DNA from: Cornus controversa
Lineage: Eukaryota > Streptophyta > Magnoliopsida > Cornales > Cornaceae
NCBI GenBank assembly: GCA_026545225.1
Contig: CM048853.1
Location: 45,276,755-45,340,754 of the forward strand
DNA: 64,000 bases
Direction: 5' to 3'
Under the pieces are notes generated by a model. The model did not search any database. It was not told the DNA's origin and saw only the letters and a program-made list of their open reading frames with translations. Position 1 is the stretch's first letter, and each line of letters begins with the position of its first letter. The position numbers and the translations under genes are program-made. Positions 58,081 to 64,000 of the stretch are shown here, piece after piece.

Positions 58081-59131
58081 AAATATATGATCTAACTGAT
58101 TGTTTGGTTATTTCTTGGCTCCATTTGGCAAAAAAGGTGTTCAATTGTTAATTTCAAATTGAACACAAGTTGTTTTGATACCAAAAAAAAAGTTTAATCA
58201 AAGAACTAATTGTAAAAATCTATTGTTACATGAAGATTCATTGTAATTTACTCTTATAATAATAAATAATTACACATGCACTACAGTTAGGGGTGGCAAA
58301 TTGGGCGGGTTGGGCGGGTTTGGGCCGGGTCAAATATGGGCGGGTTGAATATGGGTTGTGACCCATATTCAACCCGTTTGTTGCGGGTCAAATATGGGCG
58401 GGTTGAATATGGGTCGGGTCAACCCGTCAACCCATATTTGACCCGACTAGACACGACAGTAGGTAGGCGTCAAACACAAAAATGGAATGCACAAGGTCTA
58501 TAATCAAACAAAAAAACTATAATTTGCTAATCATACTGATATTATTTATATGGTTTGTTTATTTTTGGGTGTTAGCAAATTTTTTTTATTTTTTTTATCC
58601 AAGAGCTGATTGCGTAAAAGAATATAAGAATTTAATTGCAATCTAGTGTTTAATTACATTTATGAATCTATAGTAAAAGAGAAAAAAGAGTATAGAGTCT
58701 CGAGTAACTTGGTCAGCATAAATTTTCTTTAAAAAAATCAAAACATAAGCAAACAATTATAATAAGTATTTCAATTGAAAAAGGTATTCAACACTAACTC
58801 AATTATATCTTCATAATTGGGCAATTTTAAAAATGACCTACCAAATCACAGAAACACATGGAATATAATTAAAATTAAAACATTGAGAAAGGTACTCAAA
58901 CACAAAAATGGACTCTGTAGATAGAGAAAGGTGACTTTTGAAAATTCAATTATTCTTGTTTTTTTAATACAAAATGAACTCTGTGCATAGGGGGAGAGAA
59001 TGTGACTTTTGGATGAGTCTGGGTCTTTTGGAACTAATCAATAAAAATAAAAATACCGTTGAAAAAATAAAATATGTGACCTTTCGATGAGTCAATTTTT
59101 TTTGGAATTAATAAAAAAAATCTAAAGAATG

Positions 59132-59135
<4 letters not shown>

Positions 59136-59184
<49 letters not shown>
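59136..59184. repeat. TA microsatellite inside the hAT-like element
   Basis: About 24 TA units. Confidence 0.95.
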
Positions 59185-59186
<2 letters not shown>

Positions 59187-59369
59187 GCTCCAATGAAAAT
59201 TGTTGTTGCACTATAAAGTTTGTATCTAAATTATATATTCTTCTTATTTTTAATTAAGAAATTACAATGGTAAAATTCGACAATAATTACTAAAAAGAAA
59301 AAATATTATTTTAAAAAAAATTGAATTCTTACTAAAATACTTTTTCAAAAAATATATATATATTGTCCA

Positions 59370-59515
59370 AGTATAGAGAGAGAAAGGGGAAGAGAGAGAG
59401 AGGTGGGATCGAAGAGAGAGAAAGGGAAGAGAGAGAGAGGTGGGATCGAAGAGAGAGAAAGGAAAGAGAGAGAGAGAAGTGAGATCAAAGAGAGAGAGAG
59501 GTTGGATAGAAGAGA
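59370..59515. repeat. GAGA-rich tandem repeat, about 45-bp units, three to four copies
   Basis: Units pair GGTGGGATCGAAGAGAGAGA (or close variants) with AAAGGGAAGAGAGAG. Confidence 0.85.
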
Positions 59516-59787
59516 GAAACTTTAATTCACATTTTGTTTTATGGGTGAAAGATGGGTTGAATTTGGGCACCCATATTCAACCCATATTCAACCCATCTAA
59601 CCCGCTAATTAATTGGTTTATATTTATCCAACCCGTTTATGACCCGTATAAGAAAATAAGTCACCCATATCCATTTTTAACTGGGCGGATATGGGCGGGT
59701 TGGCGGGTTGACACCCAATTTGCCACCCCTAACTACAGTCAATTAATATTCCTACTTTAAATAGAATTTTTTATATTCGAGAGTTGA

Positions 59788-60129
59788 TAAATGCACTCTA
59801 CTTTTTTATAAATGCACCCCATTTTGAATGTAAAATACTATTCTCATCCTTGATTCCGTGAGAATGAAATATCAGAAGCATTTGTGTCATTTAATTTAAG
59901 AAAAATAAAATAAAAGAAGAGGTACATTCATTTATATAAAGGTTTCTTGAGAATGAAATATAAGGAGCATTTATATCATTTAATTTAAGAAAAATAAAAT
60001 AAAAGAAAGAGGTACATTAATTTATATAAAGGTTTCTTGAGAATGAAATATAGAGAGCATTTACGTCATTTAATTTATAAATAAAAGTAAAAAAAGGGGT
60101 ACATTAATTTATATAAAGGTGGAGTAACT
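59788..60129. repeat. TIR-like element with three tandem units of about 90 bp
   Basis: Ends GATAAATGCACTCTAC and (revcomp) GTTACTCCACCTTTATATAA are inverted. The middle has three units (starting near 59853, 59948 and 60038) with GAGAATGAAATAT, AGCATTT--GTCATTTAATTTA and GGTACATTAATTTATATAAA. A single-unit relative lies at 62175-62343. Confidence 0.8.
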
Positions 60130-60782
60130 TCACGCACACGTATAGCTCAATGGGGGGCGACGGACACCCCTGCTGAATTTTTTTTTATTTGTATTATATA
60201 CCTATAAATTTTGAAAAAATTCAAAGTGCCTTCACTAAAATTGAAAAAATCCCAATACTTATATCTTTAAATATGACCTAAACAGCTCGCTGTCTTGTTT
60301 TATATTTCTTTTTATATATATAGATTTTAAAACTGACCCTTTTCAAATTTTTTATATTTTTATTTCTTTGGAAGGTTAAACAATTGTATTAGAATATGTA
60401 ACAATTACAATGGGTTAAGCCCAGGCTGAAGAGGGGTTATCCTACAAAATGTAAGGAGACCCAATAGGAGTTAAAAACAATAAAGACATGAAGTCGGAGG
60501 CCCAAAATAAATAAGCTGGGAAAGCCCACTTGTTATAAAGATTGTTTGGGAATCAAACAATCTAAAACTCATGTAGGAGAATATGTGTACAGTTCATGTG
60601 TGTATATATATATTTTGCATGATATATATAATATACCTATCTGGAAACTGTTTTTCTTCTCATGCAGTTACTTACGTACAACTCAAGTTTCCCAATACAA
60701 ATCCGATACAAACACCACTATAGAAAGTGACTAGAAACCCTCATGTACCTCACCGACGTTAATCCCTCTCTCTCTCTCTATG

Positions 60783-60790
60783 TATAAATA
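60783..60790 (+). promoter_or_regulatory. TATA box of the third C2 gene
   Basis: TATAAATA about 100 bp upstream of the ATG, between two CT-rich runs. The spacing would give a leader of roughly 70 bases. Position inferred from sequence only. Confidence 0.5.
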
Positions 60791-60886
60791 TACAAACGAC
60801 TCTCTCTCTCTCTATAAAGTTATAAACACACACATACACTGATACACTCTCATCGTCTTTCAGTTGTTACTTGCTCATTATTCAAC

Positions 60887-61462
60887 ATGAAGTATCTTGT
60901 TCTTGATATGACCGTTATCTCTGCGGAAGGCCTAAAAAACGTTAATACGTTCTTTGATATGGCGGTTTACGTGGTGGGTATGATCTCCGGCGACGGCAGA
61001 ACTGAGCGGAGGACTCACACCGACAGGCATGGCGGAAGCAGCCCCGAGTGGAACCACCGCATGAAGTTCTCGGTGGCTGCGGGCGACCTGGCCAGGCCGG
61101 CCACCCAGCACTGGGTCCGGTTTCAGCTCCGGTCCGAGCGTGTTCTTGGTGACCGGGACATCGGCTACGCCTTCATCCGCCTCCAGGAACTCCTCAAAAC
61201 AGCCGCCGGAGAGCGAGTGATGGAGCTCAAGGTCCGTGATCCCACTGGAAAGACTACGGGTGCTACGCTGAAATTTTCTTACAGGCTCGATGAAAAGTTC
61301 ACTTTGCGGGAGCCTGGCAGGGGCTGTGCGCCACCACCTGGGGTGGCGCCGCCGCCATATCTTCCACTATTGGTGAATAGGTTTTCACCGCAGACGGCGG
61401 GCATAGAGTGTGGATGTGCACTCACAACTCTTTGCTTGGGTTTTTGGAATGAATTCCTATGA
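60887..61462 (+). CDS. C2-domain SRC2-like protein, divergent and short
   Basis: A single exon of 191 residues. C2 domain about residues 1-140: MKYLVLDMTVISAEGLKNVN, DRHGGSSPEWNHRMKFSVA, LRSERVLGDRDIGYAFIRL, ATLKFSYRLDEKFT. It lines up with the intact gene at 43955, but where that has KMDVYVV this has DMAVYVV, so the Asp often involved in calcium binding is Ala. The tail is only about 45 residues, with one CAPPPGVAPPPY stretch, and lacks the AYPP repeats, the Lys/Asn run and the Met-Gly run. Just past the stop, in another frame, bases can be read as YGDGGFGN, similar to the Gly/Asp-rich end of the 43955 protein, so the present tail may come from a frame shift. Probably expressed (TATA and leader kept), with altered calcium response or partners. 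Confidence 0.8.
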   Translation: MKYLVLDMTVISAEGLKNVNTFFDMAVYVVGMISGDGRTERRTHTDRHGGSSPEWNHRMKFSVAAGDLARPATQHWVRFQLRSERVLGDRDIGYAFIRLQELLKTAAGERVMELKVRDPTGKTTGATLKFSYRLDEKFTLREPGRGCAPPPGVAPPPYLPLLVNRFSPQTAGIECGCALTTLCLGFWNEFL

Positions 61463-61737
61463 TTTATGGTGACGGTGGCTTTGGGAATTTTTTAACCTTG
61501 CTTGTGTTATAGTATTTCTTTTTAGTTAAGGATTTGATTATTGAAATTTTCTGTATTAATTAGGGTTTGATGACTAGTTAATGTGATTTAACTATCTCTA
61601 ATGATCAAGAATCAAAAAGCAGGTCTGATTATTCCTTTTCCTAATCATAAATAGAATAGATTGTCTTGAATCTTAGTAAGCATAATTAATTAAAAACAAA
61701 AAAACCAGTTTTGAAAATTGTTTGACAATCATAAAAA

Positions 61738-61991
61738 AGGTACTATAATATTCGTAAATACCAAAACATATGGCATAGCTAATTTTTTCTTTATTTCTTG
61801 ACACAATTTGGCAAAAAGGTAAATTTTTAATTTCAAATTGTTCCGGTACAAAATTAATCCAAGAAGTAATTCTAAGGTACTATAATATTCGTAAATACCC
61901 AAACATATGGCATAGCTAATTTTTTCTTTATTTCTTGACACAATTTGGCAAAAAGGTAAATTTTTAATTTCAAATTGTTCACAAGTTATTT
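61738..61991. repeat. Tandem duplication, 137-bp unit
   Basis: Units 61738-61874 and 61875-61991 share AGGTACTATAATATTCGTAA, AACATATGGCATAGCTAATT and CTTGACACAATTTGGCAAAA and differ at few positions. A related single copy lies at about 58090-58170. Confidence 0.92.
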
Positions 61992-62174
61992 TGGTACAAA
62001 ATTAATCCAAGAACTAATTCTAAAAATCTATATATATTTTTTTGGAAGTTTTTTTTAAAAAAAGATTCTGTTACATGGAGATTAATTGCAATTTACCCTT
62101 ATAATAATTACACATGCGCCACGGTCAAAAAATATTCCTATTCTAAATAGAAGTTTTTATATTCGATAAATATA

Positions 62175-62343
62175 GATAAATACACTCCACTGTTTTTATA
62201 AACATACTCCACTTTCAATGCAAAATGATATTATCACCGGCGATTCAATTTTTGAGAATGAAGTATGATGGGCATTTAAGTCATTTAATTTAAGAAAAAT
62301 TAAAATAAAATATGCATTTATACAAAGGTGGGGTGAATTTATC
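62175..62343. mobile_element. Small TIR-like element, 169 bp
   Basis: Ends GATAAATACACTCCAC and revcomp GATAAATTCACCCCAC are inverted. The interior (TGAGAATGAAGTAT, GTCATTTAATTTAAG) matches the repeat unit of 59788-60129. No convincing target duplication. Confidence 0.68.
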
Positions 62344-62406
62344 ATTTCGCTACTAATAATCTAAGAGTAATGCTATAATGCCTCATGGATTTTTTTTGGT
62401 GCAAGT

Positions 62407-62550
62407 CCAATAATTTATCTAAGAGGACAAAATGGGTTTTTTTGTGCAACTCCAATAACTTATCCAAGACCAATAATTTATCCAAGAGGACAAAATGGGA
62501 TTTTTTTGTGCAACTCCAATAACTTATCCAAGACCAATAACTTATTCAAG
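62407..62550. repeat. Tandem repeat, about 63-bp unit, two copies
   Basis: CCAATAATTTATC-AAGAGGAC, AAAATGGG, TTTTTTTGTGCAACTCCAAT and AACTTATCCAAGA recur in order, followed by a partial third start. Confidence 0.88.
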
Positions 62551-62594
62551 ACAACACTTGTAATAAATGATTGATGTAGGCAAAAAATGTAAGG

Positions 62595-62985
62595 ATGAGA
62601 TTCCTATGATGTCTTTCCAGTTGTTGAATCATCTTACTATATTTTTGAGGTTTATATCATCTTACAAAATTTATACTATAGTTTGATTTTAGAATTTATG
62701 TATAAATATGCATTTTATTTTTTATATGATCTTCAGATAGATTTTTAAAAATGAAAAAACTCCTATCTTATAAGTTAAATGGATTAAAAATGTTATTAAA
62801 TGAGTCGTGGCATTACAGGACATGTTGATTAATTAAATGGGTTTTACGAGTCGATATGTGTAACATGTTATTAAACCGATTGAGTTAGTGATAAAGGTCA
62901 TTTATTAAATAAATTAAATTAGAGTTACGCTGTTTAGCAGAATAATCGTAAATTCACACGATACTATACAAAACACGAATTGCGA
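62595..62985. mobile_element. hAT-like repeat fragment, second copy
   Basis: Shares CAGTTGTTGAATCATC, TATAGTTTGATTT, CATTACAGGACATGTT-like and GTTTAGCAGAATA with 37250-37600 and ends near ACACGAATTGCGACCCTA, matching the TTGTCACCCTTA end of that copy. Confidence 0.65.
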
Positions 62986-63238
62986 CCCTACTTCAACCTA
63001 TGAGGATATTGATATGATTCTTCTTCTGGTGCATAGCCAATGGAAAATGGAATGGTCCACAGACAACCCTTAGACAATCAAATAGTTTGGCTCATTGTAT
63101 TACTCAGTGTGCTTTCCAGCAAAAGGCCACGGTCTGTTTTTTAGGTATTGTTCTATTTTCAGTGAAGAGAGGGAAATTAGAGACTATAACCATTTTTGAT
63201 CTATCTTAATGAAAGTTTTCTTGTCTTGAAAAAAATAA

Positions 63239-63889
63239 GGATAAAATGCTCAAACACTTCCACAGGTTTGGATTTATTGCTCACAGACTAAACTTGTATC
63301 AAAAAAGGCTCTAACACCCTCTCAAGTTTGGTTAAACCAGCCCTAACACCACATGTTGCCAAAAAATAATATAACATAAATAATAAACTATGTAGCATAA
63401 ATAATTATTTATTTAACAATTATATAATTAACAATAAACTATATAGCATAAATAATAATTTATGTAACAAACTATGTAAATAATAATAAACTTTATTGCA
63501 TAAATAGTAATTTGTTTAACCAACTATGTAACTAAAAATAAACTATGTAGCATAAATAATAATTTATTCAACAAATATCTAATTAACAATAAACTATGTT
63601 GCATAAATAATAATTTGTTTTGAATTATAAACTATGTAACATAAATAATAATTAATTTAACAAATTATGTAATTAAAAATTAATTTAACTAATACTGAAC
63701 TACATAGCATAAATAATCATTTATTCAACAAATCTCTAATTAAGAGAGAGAATCTAAGGGTATTTTTGGTAACAAAAGGTATTAGGTCTAGTTTAACCAA
63801 ACCTGAGAGAGTGTTAAAGTCATTTTTTAAACAAGTTTAATTTCTGAGCAATAAATTCAAACCTGAAAGGGTGTTAGAACATTTTACCC
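63239..63889. mobile_element. Mutator-like nonautonomous element, 651 bp
   Basis: Left arm begins GGATAAAATGCTCAAACAC; right arm (revcomp) begins GGGTAAAATGTTCTAACAC. The arms match over about 115 bp (TTATTGCTCA, AGGTTTGGTTAAAC). Flanks AAAAAATAA and AAAAAAAAA give at best an 8-of-9 duplication. The interior (63370-63730) is a tandem array of about 56-bp units around AACTATGTAGCATAAATAAT. The GGGTAAAAT start is shared with the element at 13959. Confidence 0.82.
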
Positions 63890-64000
63890 AAAAAAAAATG
63901 AAGTATCTAGCAAATTATAATCCTAATTTATACCCATAGAAAATTAATAATATCTCATAAATAGTAACAAACTACAAAATTCCTAATTTTATAATCATAG

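Larger units (their letters stand above)
58288..59731. mobile_element. hAT-like nonautonomous element, 1,444 bp, with 8-bp TSD and a paralogous empty site
   Basis: Ends TAGGGGTGGCAAATTGGG and CCCAATTTGCCACCCCTA are perfect 18-bp inverted repeats. The 8-bp duplication ACTACAGT lies at 58280-58287 and 59732-59739. Subterminal regions repeat ATGGGCGGGTTGAATATGGG and its complement. The interior has a TA microsatellite (59136-59184) and a GAGA-rich tandem repeat (59370-59515). No transposase. The paralogous sequence near 62110-62135 (GCGCCACGGTCA) lacks the insertion. Confidence 0.95.
58081..60886. other. Duplicated C2 3'-flank sequence with nested elements; promoter of the third C2 gene
   Basis: 58081-58287 and 59740-60130 together match the flank downstream of the C2 gene at 60887 (61738-62343). 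A 1.44-kb hAT-like element (58288-59731) splits this copy. 60130-60560 includes a segment with AATTGTATTAGAATATG and CCCAATAGGAG that resembles 42360-42480 and may be a LINE-type end. 60770-60886 is the promoter and leader of the C2 gene, with TATAAATA at 60783-60790 and CT runs. Confidence 0.6.
61463..64000. other. 3' flank of the third C2 gene and repeat-rich DNA to the window end
   Basis: 61463-61720 is the likely 3' UTR and flank. Then come a tandem duplication (61738-61991), a small TIR-like element (62175-62343), a tandem repeat (62407-62550), a hAT-like fragment (62595-62985) and a Mutator-like element (63239-63889). No other gene is seen. Confidence 0.6.

Noticed and set aside
59440-59760. 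Frame of 106 codons spanning the hAT-like right end
   Set aside because: Reads GAGA repeats and the inverted terminus of the element; not a gene.

Overview
The window is nuclear DNA of a flowering plant, almost certainly a eudicot. The genes have GT-AG introns, the intergenic DNA is very AT-rich and packed with DNA transposons and LTR pieces, and there is a complete TIR-NB-LRR resistance gene, a class found in eudicots but not in grasses. No species can be named from sequence alone.

Layout. (1) 1-3.2 kb: last two exons of an acyl-CoA-binding kelch protein gene (ACBP4/5 type), + strand. (2) 5.4-9.3 kb: a full five-exon TIR-NB-LRR gene, + strand. (3) 9.3-15.0 kb: intergenic DNA with tandem and dispersed duplications and a 1,008-bp Mutator-like element with 9-bp target duplications. 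(4) 15.4-30.8 kb: a two-exon PWWP-domain gene (PDP1/PDP2 type) whose single coding intron is 11.5 kb. That intron holds two broken TNL copies arranged head to head, one on each strand. (5) 31-64 kb: a region dominated by transposons, carrying a small dispersed family of C2-domain SRC2-like genes: a pseudogene at 32.0 kb, a leader-plus-N-terminus fragment at 36.9 kb (- strand), an intact gene at 44 kb and a divergent copy at 60.9 kb. Between them lie at least seven Mutator-like foldback/TIR elements (several with 9-bp target duplications), three hAT-like elements with 8-bp duplications, a PIF/Harbinger transposase pseudogene, an LTR with a second solo LTR nested in it, a CACTA end and a LINE reverse-transcriptase fragment.

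How the parts relate. From memory of Arabidopsis, ACBP4 and ACBP5 each lie next to a PWWP gene (At3g05420/At3g05430 and At5g27630/At5g27650). The same pairing here supports both gene calls and makes the TNL look like an insertion into an old gene pair. The most interesting structure is the inverted pair of TNL pseudogenes in the PWWP gene intron. If transcribed with the host gene it could fold into a roughly 1.5-kb imperfect hairpin and feed small RNAs against the neighbouring TNL or its relatives. That role is inference. The inverted arrangement itself is visible in the sequence.

All exon boundaries come from reading frame and GT-AG signals, without transcript data.
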